A stretch of 64,000 bases of DNA from Lepidurus packardi (taxonomy: Eukaryota > Arthropoda > Branchiopoda > Notostraca > Triopsidae), in assembly GCA_023053545.1 (NCBI GenBank), contig JAKZAN010000001.1, positions 5,104,565-5,168,564 of the forward strand. Reading direction: 5' to 3'. The notes under the pieces are model-generated. The model made no database searches, had not been told where the DNA came from, and saw nothing but the letters and a program-made list of their open reading frames with translations. Below are positions 31,875 to 43,604 of this stretch, in pieces; positions within the stretch are counted from its first letter, which is position 1; each line of letters starts with the position of its first letter. A program made the position numbers and the translations under genes.

Positions 31875-33165
31875 CCATAGCGCAATATCGTCTGCAAATA
31901 CCGATATATTCCGTGTCATAATTTACTTGACAGGTCTGCCATCATCATGTTAAATAGCCAGGGAAACATTACATATCCTTGTGGTATTCTTTTTTTCATG
32001 GGAATTTGTCGACAGGTGGGCACCTACTCTGACTTGAAAGGTTCGATCTTTTAAGAAGCTACGTATTACCGCTAAAATCTTTCCTCTGATGCCTGCTTCA
32101 CCTATCTGTCCCTCCCTCACCTCACCTATCTTCAATCCATACTCCATCACATGCTTGCTGTATGTCGATTAATACTAATACTGCGGCGTCTCCTGATTCG
32201 TACGTCGTTTGACAGTCGTTTTTTAGTCTGACTAATTGGTCTACCGTACTTCTCCCTACTCTGAACCCCGTCTGACATGGGGACATTATAGCGTTCTTTT
32301 CTGTAAACCATGTTAATCTTTTGATTATCATTCTTTCGAAGGTTTTGGCTAAGCATGATATCAATGAAATGCAATGAAATAAGCAATGAAATGGGTCTGT
32401 ATGAATCACTTCGTATGATCTTTACTCGGTTTTGGAACGGGAATCACTACCGCGTTTCTCCAGTCAGAGGGTGCCATACCAGTCTCCAGAATGTGGTTAG
32501 AAATACAGAGTTCAGTATTTATAACCAACTTGAACTTGCTTGAAATTGTTGAGAAGTCTCTCTATTATTGTATAATGGACCATGTCTTTGCCCTGACTAG
32601 TTTTTGGTAGTTTGCGAATGACTTCCGTAAATTTCCATACTGTAAAAGGGTTGTCCAGTTCTTTAAATTCACTACGTCCTCCCATATATGAGAGGATGTC
32701 TAACTCAATCATGTCACTATCCAAATCTGGGTCGGCCAGTTCCGGTGCTGTTGACTGATAACTACCAAAATGTTGTGCAAACATTTCTGCCGTTTTTTCT
32801 TCACTTTCTACTATCTCACCCACTGGGTTGTTGATTTTCCCTAAACGCGTTCTACCCTTACCTTCCATTGCCCGAATGAATCCCCACGCTTCTTTCATTG
32901 GTGTTTTGAGTGCAAAACTCTCAACTTTACATTTCCAGAATTGCTTCTTTGCTTTTTGGGACGTTTGCTTACTGAGCGCCTGTGATCTTACCCAGGTAGC
33001 ACACTATGGTCGAAAAATGGTTGAAATGACGTCACCGACGTTGAAAGCTGTCGTCACTCTGGGACGTCAATGTCACTTGAAAATTGACGTCACCTTTCCT
33101 TGGTAGATGGATTCTCGATGTGATGTACAGTACCTCGTACACATGTAAGTAAATTACTTAAGACA

Positions 33166-34140
33166 TTGCGAGAAGTTCCAAGCTTGACATTTTTGCCTGC
33201 CGATTATCGATTTTTATTGAAAACAATCCGCCGCGTTGAGATTGCAGAGCTCGCACCAGGGAAGTATTACAATTTTAAGCTGATACTTGGATTGACTCGC
33301 GCTATGAAGATGCTTCCACCTTCTGATATTCCAGAGACGCTTCTCCTTCATGTCAACGTGGATGGTCTACCTATGGAGAAAAGGCATCTAAACGCAATAA
33401 TGACGCAGCTAATAATATTCTCAATCCAAATCATCACCGAGGATCTTTGGGGAGTGAAGTCACCGAGGACGAAGTAGACTTCAGCATAGGTCGCATCACT
33501 AGCCCAAAAACAAGAGATGCTGGGCATGGTAACATTTTTATATTTTAGACTCGACTTATTGATCTAATTTGAATTTTTTCCCTTTAGAAAGCAGTCATGG
33601 ATTCTGACTTTTATGAATGAAAAATTACGATCTTTCCCCGGCCAATACAATTGAGGAGCTGCAAGAGCTCGAGAGACGTTTGGATGACTACGTTACAAAA
33701 TTCCTTTGTAAGTTTATTGTTATTCTAATACCTATAAAAAATTATGAGCTGATTTTCTTTCAGATCTCTTTTATAGCCACCATTGGCGGAAACAAAAAAA
33801 AGGATGCGGTGCGAAACGCCTGGCTCGCAGTTGCCACCGACAGTGTTTGGAGTCAGTTTAATCTGGGAAGGCAGAAAGTACGCTGGGCGTGCCCACAATA
33901 AGCCAGGATTAGAACATCCATTCTTGTCAAGTTAATTAGAAGTATGTTTTGCTTATTTAATAAATTAACAGTATTACTGATGTAAATTATTTACAGGAGG
34001 GTTGAACCAGGGAAGATTTCCTGACCTGGACAAGGAAACCTTCAAAAAATTATCGTGTTTGTTTCTCAAGCACGCTCCAATGCGAGTGAAGACAGTACGT
34101 GGAGCTCTTCAAGACCCCAGTGATTCCTTAAAAGACTAGT
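33166..34140 (+). pseudogene. DUF4806-type gene remnant
   Basis: The first part (33166-33390) has the pattern LAPGKYYNFKLILGL and LLLHVNVDGLPMEKRH, seen in arthropod proteins that often precede DUF4806 and are commonly multicopy. A frame change occurs near 33385. After an intron-like gap, 33617-33710 has TIEELQELERRLDDY, and 33760-33880 has FIATIGGNKKKDAVRNAW, the typical core of DUF4806. A further segment from about 33996 appears after another AG-like boundary. Some of the gaps may be genuine introns, but the frame changes suggest decay. The function of the family is unknown. It is probably a mobile or multicopy-gene relic at the edge of the transposon block. Confidence 0.55.
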
Positions 34141-34204
34141 GCCAAGACAAAGGGAAGAAAAAATGTAAAAAACGGCCAGGCGAGACAAACCTGTACCTGA
34201 GGGC

Positions 34205-34430
34205 CAGACGAGACAAACCTGTACAAAATCGGTGAGTTGATAGCAGTTGAAAACACAGTCGTTTCGCATTTCGCGTTTGGTTCGCATTTTAGTTCACATT
34301 TCGGAGAAATTTTGATACAACTTGATAGAATTTGATACAACTTGATAGCAGTTGATAGAAGTTTTGATACAACTTGATGGCATTTGATAGATGATTTGAT
34401 ACAACTTGGTAGCATTTGATAGATTTTTAC
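34205..34430. repeat. Minisatellite of a TTTGATACAACTTGATAG-like unit
   Basis: The core TTTGATACAACTTGATAG and shorter AGTTGATAG variants occur repeatedly: about 34314-34331, 34330-34347, 34363-34380 and 34396-34413, with irregular 16-33 bp spacing. The array is imperfect and non-coding in every frame I inspected. Confidence 0.7.
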
Positions 34431-36544
34431 TGGTCGTCTTTTAAGCTATCAGTCAAGTCCGTTTTTCTTTTCTATATCAAAAGTTTTGGGGCTTACTGAA
34501 TGCCATAGTGCAGTGTTTCACCCGGTTAAAGCTTTGCCGACTCGAAGAGTCAACCCAAGGTGTCGTTCTTTCCACGATTTGTGTTCCCACGGCTCCAGAC
34601 CGTATGCATTTGGAAGCACCGCCGAGGACAAAACTCGGGAACCCAACGTACATTAGAGGGGAAGTCGAAATTCTTGCCAGCTAACCCAGAAAGAGCAAAA
34701 AGTTGAGCACATAATTCTAGATTGCCGTAATGTTCATGCAGGGAGTAAAAGATTATCGGGAAAATTACGCAGCAAAAATATCCCAAGCAATAGAAGTATT
34801 GGATTTTGGGGACCCCATGAGGACTTTAATCAGGATTTACTCTAGAAATTCCTCACATAGACACAAATAGCAGATTTTATCTATCCAAGGTTTGCAGACT
34901 TTTAAATGTATATGATTGGTTACTTTTAGAAATAATACTGAAGACGATAATGTGTCGTTTCGGCGGCGACGTAGTTCGCCTTTAAAAACAAACTAACATG
35001 CACTACAAACATTATGAAGAAAAAGACCTAAACTTAAATGAAAGTGGAGAAACAATCCACGAACCGTCTCGTCCGAAAAAAGGAAGTTTGAACCCTTTCC
35101 ATTTAACAGCTTCGAGTGGGTAGCATTTCAATTGATAGATAAATGACTAACAAGGTATCGATGCTTTGAGAGGGAACAGGAAAATCAAAGTAATCATTGC
35201 ACGAAGTAAAATTCGTTCCAATAATAAACACTCTTTCGTCGGGTCTTTTTATAATATTTTCTACGCAGAAAATTGACGTGTCTTTCGAAAATACGATATT
35301 ATTCGGTTCCTTTCGGTGCAACTCAAACTCAACTTGTGCGCAGCAACTGGTACTTATTTTGGTAGTTGCAAAGCCAAATGGTCGTATATGTATGTAAGAG
35401 TGGCAACCTTAAAAGTATTCTTTGGTAAGCTTGTGTGGTATGGCATAATTGAAAGGTGAAGGTTGTCATTCGGGAGACTTGACCAGGATCTGACTAATCG
35501 ACTTGACCTGTCTTCACTTGGACTGACTCACACTGTGACTGATTAACTGACATGAGGTTGTACCTCTACTGTCTATATAAAGGATCATTCTTCGTAAATA
35601 CAGCAGTCTTACGTTGAACCTTGATTACTTAACACCTATATGTAGGGAGTACAAGATATCTGTCCACTGAAAATTGTTGGTAGACCAGTACCCATTGACC
35701 TTATTGATGAGAGCATCCTAGTATTCCCCCGTGTCTTTATCTCGCTTCTCACGTCATCCTCACAACTATATACAGTACTGGTATTATCTTGTTTAGTGTA
35801 GACACCGATCTAATGTTCAAAGTTGAGACACTACTTTTTTGCGCATAAGTACATTGTCTATTGGCAAATGATCTTCATAATAAAAGGCTACAATTTGGTA
35901 AAAGTATGACAGAACAGAATATTACTGAGCACAGCTCAATGGGCACCATACGTTATCTCGTAAAGCATTCCTTCCGTACGAGTTACGGTCAACCTTGCTT
36001 TGGTCCCCATTTTTCTCTTGTTCTTTTCCCACGAAACCAGGAATGCAATGTCTCAATTTCACAGACAGTGGCGACAATCAACAAACGTTAGCAACAAAGC
36101 ATCAACTTAAATAAAAGCCCTTGCATTACCACGGCTTTCGGCGATGAAACGTAAACCAAGAAATATCCCGCAATTTCGCACTAAGCAAACATAACTCGGG
36201 TCATTCTGCGAGCTCTTAAAGTTGGTTATCAAAGTCACAGCATTGCGTTAGTCAACACAACTACAAAAATGAACACAAAACTAACGCACATTCACGCCTA
36301 AATCCATCCTCTAAATTCATAAAACTTATATAACAATTTTGCCAAAGAAATAACTAACAAATATACACTGTTCGCATTCACAAAATTATCCCCCACAAAC
36401 AAGACTGTGTTCCGGTTATAACTGTTATTACGCTCGCGTGTAAAAATGTAACAAAAGTGGAACCAACAAAATAAGACTTGGAAGAATTTTTGCCCTTCTG
36501 GAAACAAAAAAGACGCTAAAGAAACAGGGTTCTTGTTCTTAATT
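34431..36544. other. Gene-poor region and plastin 3' flank
   Basis: About 2.1 kb with no recognisable gene. It ends with the plastin 3' UTR. The stretch at about 35440-35800 has a TATATAAAG box (35576-35584), a CAGTCT-like initiator near 35604 and a promoter-like layout reminiscent of a solo LTR, but I could not define its ends or a duplication. Short open frames at 34550-34786, 35103-35397 and 35861-36091 have no family motif. Confidence 0.5.
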
Positions 36545-39500
36545 CTACTTTCCATTGACTCCTACAGTATCCATGCTGGGAACATAATCCCGAGCCATAA
36601 GACAGGCGAAGACTGTCAAAACCATTTTGGGTTTCACCTCAACTATATCTTCCGGTAACGCATAGACGCGAGCTCCAATTTTGCGAGCCGACGAAATGGC
36701 ATATTTGGCATTAGCTAAACGGGATTCGTGATCCGGATCAGCTTTGACCAGCTCGTAATTGATGGTACCAGGCTTGATGCAGTCAATCAAATCGATCAAC
36801 ACCCGAGCATCACTGATGGATGAATCCTATGAAAAGAAAACATTTCAAATTAATCCCTTCTTCATTCCAACTTCTGTAAGAACTCCTGACTTACTTGGAA
36901 ACTCTTGACAGACGACTGTTTCTTTCCAGTGGCCAATTTGGTGTTGACCCAGTCAATAATTTCCTTATCCACCACAGCACTGCCCGAATTGGTCAACGCC
37001 GTAAGTACAGACAAGGTATATGCTCTCATCAATTGCCAAATGAGTGCTAAGGTCAGTGTCGGGTTTCCATCGCTAATGTCCTGGCCCGCAATGCCCACCA
37101 GGGAGAATTTTAACTGTTTGCCCAACTCCACCGCATAGTTACAGTTTTCCAGCTTTTCCATAAACTTGCGCATCTTGCTGAACTTCCTGTAACCATTAAA
37201 AAAAGCCAATTACAACGAGAACTCTCGTCTCAAATCTATAAAAAGGCTTACCTGTGAACGCGAGTCCAATTGACAATGCCAGGCTTAATGATATCATACA
37301 ACTGGAAAATTACCATGCCGTCAGCCAAGTCGGAATACAGCCAATTGACGTGCGGGCTCACACCCATGCTGTTCATCCAATTGCGGTAAGTTTTCTCCTC
37401 GCGCGTTTCTTCCAGGTTTTCTAACGCTTCCAAGTCATGCGCGCCACCGTCGAGGTTCAAAGCTGGGTGGTTGTTGAACAAGTTGGCTACGAAAGCCAAA
37501 TTGAGTTTATAGACACCATCCACGACGTCTTGAGGCGTAACGAAGGATCTGCAGCCCAATTTCTCCGCTTGCTGCAGCATGATCTCGGCTCGCGCCAACA
37601 ACGTTTGCTCCTAAAGGCAAAAAAACAAATTGAGATCTAAAATAACCCCGAAAATCATTCCGGAATCTCATACCCGCATAGCATCCATAGTGACTCCCGT
37701 TTCAAACGGCGCAATTTGCTTCAAGAGATACGAATACACTTCAGAATCTGTGATGTCTGAAGTAAAGTTGTGACAACGACGCTGCGTGCCTGCGCGTTCC
37801 AAGTGATGATTAACCCAGCGAAGCAGAATTGCTTCAGGTGACAATTTCATGAGTTCTTCAATGCGCTCGCCCTCGCCCAGCAAATTGGTCAAGCCTGGGC
37901 AGTGCTCCAGCGAAATTTGGTTGAACAACCCAATCTACGCAAAGAGAAAACCCAACCACAAATGAGCCACTTACAATCCACGCCATTAACTTTTTTTTTT
38001 ACTCCAAGTACCCCAAATGCCAGCCGAAACTTACTCGGATAATTTGCCATAAAAGTCCCAATACCAAGTGAGGTTTGCCTTTGGTCAAGTCATGGGCGTC
38101 AATGTTGATAATATTGCACCCTATGGACTGCGCAGAATACAATGCCAACGTCAAGTTTTCGTGTTTCGTGTACAACGTCAGGTTCTTTTTGTTGATCGCA
38201 CGTTCATCAATCGTATCCGGACAAGAGTGGTTGATAACTTTACTATAAAATCCAGTCAGAAAAATAAATAATTACATTCTTAACAAATTAGCATTTCGTT
38301 TTTTTTTAGAGCCGATGAAATTTACAGCACAACAAAACAAAATGAATGAAAATTTACCATAACAGGATGCCATCTTTGACTTTGTCATACAAGGCACGCC
38401 CCTCGCCGTCAATCGGCAGGAGATGCTTTAAATCTAGGTCATTCCCTAGATTCGCATTGATCCAATCCGAGAAGGCCAACTGCTCTTCAATCCGTACCGA
38501 ATGTGTGGTACCTTCCGAAGACGCATCTGACATCCCTCCTAAGGTTTCCAAGTTTTCTCGCTTCGAAACCACCTGCTTGAAAGTTGTGGCAACATCTTTG
38601 GATTTCAGTCCGGAACACAACTAATAGTTAAGAAAAAGTGTTGCATTAGACTAGAAAGCTTAGAAATCTTCCCACACATCCAGCGAGGATGGCATATAAA
38701 ATAAATAAATAAAAATAAAATAACTCACGGTCTCAAATTCATCATACGATAGTCGGCCTTTTCCAGGGCCGGTACGATCGCGATCATACTCGTCGATCAT
38801 CTGTCGCACCTGCCACTGAGGTAATTTGAAGCCACAGATATCTAGCGCGGTTTTGAGCTCTGATAATTCAATATAGCCACTGCCATCACGATCAATCTAC
38901 AAGAAAAAGTGCACAAAAACATTGGATTCATTAATTTCCTCCTTGGCTCAAAATGTCAAAATCTTTTACCTTCCCCTCTAAACACTAAAGAAACGTGCAT
39001 TCCCAACCTGGTTAAAGTAATAATGATCATGAAAGTCCTTTAAGAACTCCACCATAACGTCCCAGCGTTCAATATCCATAATCTCCATTTCAACGAATAA
39101 AGTTTAACTCTTTGGAAAGATGACGAAACACTTGCTTGCGATTAACAAAATTTTGTGCCAACAGGTTGTGGTGAAACTTGCACAGGATGTTCTAAAGATG
39201 TAAACTCGCGGCTTGCTCGAAGGTGACTTACGATTATGTTAGCATACCCAGGCTCTTTATAGCTACTTGCCCATATGGCGATTTTGGGTTACGGAAGGCA
39301 TATGTTTAACAATTTTGAACAAAAATCATGGCGAGAAAGTATCACAGATGGTAAAATAGCCCCTCCAGGCGTGGTAATGCCTTATAAACTCATTACAGCA
39401 AGCAAGAATGGGTCAGCGGATCAGCAGGCCAACCTTATCACTCCAACAATGCTTCACCGTAACTTGCACACTCCCTATTTTTCAAGAAATTCGACAAGTC

Positions 39501-42058
39501 ACGTATTTGCACGAGAACCGAATTAAAATGAAAACTGAACACCAGTAAAAGTAGTAAAAATTAATACTAAAATTTCGGTCATAAATACTGTACCTTAAAT
39601 TAAGTAATTAGAAACTTTACCTAAACAACAACGAAACTTTTCTTAATACCTGTTGCCAACCGGATTTGCACTCTTCAGGATCAAAACCACTTGCACTGCG
39701 ATTTAACGCACTGGGGAAATAAATTGGCGAAATCGTGCCCTTGGGCGAAAAGCGAGCCATTAAAGTAATGCCGCTGGACGGCGAAGAGAAGGTGCTTTTC
39801 TTGGGTGAATTGGCCATTTGCTCAATAATGAAATTTGGCAAAGTGAGGGTAGTCAAAAGGGCTGATTTCAGAAGTAACGAATCGAATTCTAGGGGCAATT
39901 GTTCGCCAAAAAAGGGCCAATTTAGAGAACTGCCAAGATTAAGTTTAAACAGAATGCTTAGGGTCGTTTTTCTTTCCAACGTTTGCTCAACGCTCCGCGA
40001 TGGGAAAATTGGAACAACACAATGAATCGAAAGTGACTCGGCAATTGGTTGTTTCCCAGTTTTACAGCAACAATGACAATTTTCCGACCGCCGCTGTTCC
40101 ATATTCATTGTTCAACGCATGAGACAAGCAATACGCTTTTATTCCACTACACAGATGCTAGAATAACACATGGAAAGGGAAAACCGAAAGAGAAGATAGC
40201 GAAGTGAATGGACAGAAAACAGAGCCATGGAAGAGGGATGAATAAAAGGAAGGACATATGGAACCCAATTTGTGTATGCAAATGTCTGCCGAAGTGTGAC
40301 ACATCATAATTGTGGGCAATCGTGGCTGTTTTTGTTCCAACGGTTTACCATGCCTGGATATAAATTAACCCAACCCTGTCATCCCTCTTTGACATTTCTT
40401 AGACTACATGTCTTATTTCTACGCTGCTAATAATTATCGTGCACTGCACTAATTCATCATTTCATTCATTATTTAATTAATGTCAAATATATAATTATCG
40501 TTAAACTCTTATCTGTCTCTTCCGACCGTTTCTGTTCGTTGTTTTAAAAGGGGAATTTAACTCGTACACAAAATGAAAATGAATCTACACATAGTGGCAA
40601 ATGATCGTAGCACATTCTTGGGATTAGAGCCTGAAAGTCATGATTGTAAAGAAAAACGAGCCCGTTTAGGGGGACAGCGGCATCCTCATCGTCAATTATA
40701 CTGTGACTTGATTGGGGTCCGACCCTTAATGAGTCTAAAAATACGGCTCGTGGCATGAGTTGAACGAAAAAAAGTCTTGGGGGACCAAATCCTAACAATG
40801 TTGGACTCACGCATCGAGTTAGGCTCGACCTCGCCCACTCTTGGAGACGGACCAGAAGTGGATTTTTCCTGCTTTCCATTTCTTATCTCCGAGCTTATCT
40901 TGAAAATATAGAATTGCACGGTATAATCAAGTAATTTTGATTAGGGAAAATAAAGGGCCTTGACTCGTTTTTCCTTCGAAGCAAGTTTCGATGAAAAGAA
41001 TCTTACTAATCAGTAAGATAGTGATAATAAGTAAGGGGTTGCATCTTTCGTTTACTAATAGATGTTTTTTTTTTTTTTTAATTATTTTAAGCTCCTTTTG
41101 GAATTTACGTTTATTTGCTCCGTGATGCAAGGGGCGCGAAGTGGAGAACCTTGCATGACAGCCTCAGATGAGTTGCCCGCGAATGATCAGATATTTTGGC
41201 GTTTCTGTTCTCAAGAAGAAATTTTCACCAATATCCGGAGCAAATTCCTAATACGTTTGTATTCCGATATGTGGGTGTGAGATAGCGGAGTGTTTCCAAG
41301 GACTTTTTGGGTTTCGTCAACCACAAAGACTCGGAAAGGAAGCGGAGTCATTTGCATAACAAAAAAGGCACTTGTGTAGTGAAATCTAATGGAAGTGGGA
41401 CTTGGCCCAGACCTAACAAAAACGAAAGGAAATGTTCGCTGACAGTTTAGTTTTTTTTTCAAAAGGAGTTTACGTCACTGGTTCCGGATTGTTGAGGGTA
41501 TTCGAGCTCAATTTTTAGCCGGTTGGTACAAGGAGAAAACCGAAAAACCGTTTCCGGTAACCTTACATCTGTTCATTTAGATGAGTCACAAGCTTTAGGA
41601 CACGTGTCGTGTACTACATTGTGATGACCCAGGTAACGTAGCTCTGGCTCGTCATAGAAAGATAAATCAAAACGCTGGTATAAAAAAGTTGGCTATCAAT
41701 TATGGTAATCTGCGTAAGCCCATACGGCCCCGAGTTGAAATTAAATGAAGTTTGAGGTCAAAGTAAAGAGCCCAGGCTGGAACGCCTCAAACTACAGAGA
41801 TGCATCATAGGATCTGAGCCAAAGAATGCGTATATGTTTCTGTTCTGTCTGCATATTCTATGCATACAATGCTAAACAAGGCGGGGTCCGGAACTAGGGA
41901 TTTTGACAGTTGATTCAAATGCAAATTGTCACAGGACACGGCTAACAATTATACATCCACACTAATAGAGGATTGGGACTTACCACGTTGAATTGCTCGC
42001 GTAATTCCTTGCGATCTTCTTCACTGAATTTGCCGTTAAACCTTCCGTTCAGCGCCAT
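36545..42058 (-). CDS. Plastin/fimbrin, actin-bundling protein
   Basis: Cross-links actin filaments through two actin-binding modules, each of two calponin-homology domains, after an N-terminal EF-hand pair. The longest-range start is at 42058 (exon 42058-41984, 25 codons, ending in the EF-hand helix [13 protein letters not shown]). It splices in phase 0 across about 3 kb to the common exon 38896-38729, with the calcium loop [12 protein letters not shown]. Further exons carry [81 protein letters not shown] and [20 protein letters not shown], ending at 36545. The total is about 620 residues, normal for plastin. Two other upstream exons could provide alternative N-termini in the same phase (39082-39007 and 40108-39651). 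The gene is head-to-head with SMIM15. Confidence 0.95.
39007..39082 (-). CDS. Candidate alternative first exon of plastin (b)
   Basis: Starts [15 protein letters not shown] and ends HYYFNQ before a GTTGGG donor. It is nearer to the common EF-hand exon than the exon at 42058 and would join it in the same phase 0. It would replace the first EF-hand helix with an aromatic-rich sequence. The donor is weak, so this is a suggestion. Confidence 0.45.
39651..40108 (-). CDS. Candidate alternative first exon of plastin (c) or unrelated open frame
   Basis: A minus-strand frame from 40108 runs open for about 150 codons and reaches a GT donor after EECKSGWQQ near 39651, again in phase 0 with the common exon at 38896. 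It has a Cys cluster (CHCCCK) near its start and no recognisable domain. It could encode a long alternative N-terminus, or be chance. Confidence 0.35.
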
Positions 42059-42276
42059 GGTTGAAGACTGGACTGACTGACTCACCCTCACCGGCCTTGA
42101 ACAGCGACTTTAGAAACGTCAATTGCATTCGCCGTTCAGTTCCCAGATCGGAAGAAAAACGAAAGGCGACAAAAGTGTATTATTCGATGAATAAAATGAG
42201 CCTGAACAAGAATAACACTATTTTTATTCGTAGATTAAACTGTGGAAGCTAGTTTGGAATCACAGGGAAAGTAGAA

Positions 42277-42609
42277 ATGGACGAATGGGCAGATGTGGAG
42301 GATGACTATGCAGAACCGATGTTCCAGCCGGTCGGAGAGGAAGTCGATATCAAAGCGACAAGACTTCCCCAACTAAACTTGGATCCCGAGACATGGCAAG
42401 GGTGGCTCAATACTTGGCTGTTATACGCTGGGGAAAACCCATGGACTTTTCTTTACTATATACTACTGGGACTTTCTCCATTCTTCATGGCTTCAATGGT
42501 CCTCTCGTACAAGTTGTCGAAAGCTCTGGAAGCACAAGAAAAGGAAGCTAAGCGCAAAGCGAAGCGCGAGAGCAACGTTGGCAAAACGAGGCGTCCCAAA
42601 GCGGATTAA
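42277..42609 (+). CDS. SMIM15: SMIM15-like small integral membrane protein
   Basis: An intact 110-residue single-exon frame. A predicted membrane helix at about residues 58-80 (FLYYILLGLSPFFMASMVL) is followed by a highly charged coiled-coil tail (LEAQEKEAKRKAKRESN). Helix and tail follow the pattern of vertebrate SMIM15, which is about 74 residues and of unknown function. The first about 36 residues, rich in Asp/Glu, have no counterpart in the short vertebrate protein as I recall it. The gene starts 218 bp from the plastin start codon, divergently, and is convergent with NDUFAF2, 79 bp away. Confidence 0.8.
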   Translation: MDEWADVEDDYAEPMFQPVGEEVDIKATRLPQLNLDPETWQGWLNTWLLYAGENPWTFLYYILLGLSPFFMASMVLSYKLSKALEAQEKEAKRKAKRESNVGKTRRPKAD

Positions 42610-42688
42610 TTTCACACACATTCCTTTGTTCTGAAATACACGATTATAGTCTATATTTACATATATTGAAGCGTTTCACTACATTAAT

Positions 42689-43278
42689 TCATTGGGGGCG
42701 GGGCACCCGATCTTGACTTTCCCCTGGCATAATTTCGTATTCAGTACGTTCCGGAAAACGCACCTTTTCAGTTGTATTAGGAGGCTGGAATTCTCTTAAA
42801 TTTGCAGCTCTATGGAAGGCAGCTTTATCCTCTATGACTTTTCCTTTTTCTTTCTTCGATTGAGCTAAAGCAATGTTCCTCAAAACTTCCTCTTCTAATG
42901 GAATTTGAGCTCTCCTTCCTCTTAACCAGGCTGTTAGAAAGAAAGAAACCGCATTCATTATTACATATAGATTAACGCATAACGGGAAAAAGTACCTTCC
43001 CATTCCGATGGCAATTCCTGGTCAAATTTTTCCGATTCAGAAGGCTCAAACCATCTTGACGCTCTGGGCTTTCCATTCCGGGGATCTGAAAATCACGGAA
43101 AAAGTAAACTTTGACGACAATCTAAATCTAGCTTTTTCCTATTTTAACCTGATGGGACTTCGAAATATTTGTTGCCAAAATGATCTTTCCCAACCAGGTC
43201 TCCAGTTCGTTTTTTAGGAACCAAGGATTCCGCGAAATGCTTCCACAGATTACGCCAAACGCTCCTAGTTTGAGCCAT
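42689..43278 (-). CDS. NDUFAF2: NDUFAF2 (mimitin), complex I assembly factor
   Basis: Mitochondrial assembly factor of NADH:ubiquinone oxidoreductase, a paralogue of the NDUFA12 subunit. Exon 1 starts at 43278 (MAQTRSVWRNLWKHF) and carries the family motif VGKDHFGNKYFEVP. Exon 2 (about 43087-43005) has RWFEPSESEKFDQELPSEWE, equivalent to the family's PTEWEAW box, which continues at the start of exon 3 with AWLRGRRAQIP and ends at 42689. The introns are about 60-75 bp. The protein is about 150 residues, close to the human length. It is head-to-head with MFAP1. Confidence 0.9.
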
Positions 43279-43604
43279 CACAAGTTTGACGTTGAAACTC
43301 TGGAAATCTAATTATTTTTTATTTATTTTTTTAATTATACACGTGCATTAGGTATAATTTCCAGGCTTTAAACGCCACCTATAAACGCAGCTTGTAAGGT
43401 TAAATCAAGGACTCAAATGGAAACCTTCGAGTTTCCAGTCGGCAATGCACCCGTTAGATGGCGCGGACCGACTATAAACTTTAAGAAGACCTTCGAGTTT
43501 CTGAAATCACCGCTTGGTGAGCATATATTCTTAAAGAACAGAACCCCTTTTGTTTTTGTTGGCCGTAAATAAAAAGCACAGTTAATTAAACAGGATACTT
43601 AAAC
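43279..43604. promoter_or_regulatory. Shared upstream region of divergent NDUFAF2 and MFAP1
   Basis: 326 bp between two divergent start codons, presumably holding both promoters. A direct repeat AACCTTCGAGTTTC / GACCTTCGAGTTTC is seen at about 43421-43434 and 43489-43502. No TATA box is evident. Confidence 0.5.

Larger units (their letters stand above)
30165..32990 (-). pseudogene. Non-LTR retrotransposon ORF2 remnant (RT, RNase H), 5'-truncated
   Basis: Reading on the minus strand: a pre-RT segment (32898-32512, MKEAWGFIRAMEGKGR), reverse transcriptase blocks (32409-31950, with AKTFERMIIKRL and CQTGFRVGRSTVDQLVRL), a further RT/thumb part (31417-30935, with NKSLFFSEHLEAIRKK and RSMLEYGS), and an RNase H domain (about 30740-30540, FTDGSKDEDGHSGSGI) preceding a cysteine-rich C-terminus near 30320-30350 (CDRCGERE). 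The endonuclease domain is missing upstream of about 32990, so the copy is truncated at its 5' end, as is usual for these elements. Numerous stops and frame changes and an inserted MITE (31567-31866) make it non-functional. RNase H points to the I/R1-like groups, but I cannot assign the clade. Confidence 0.82.
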
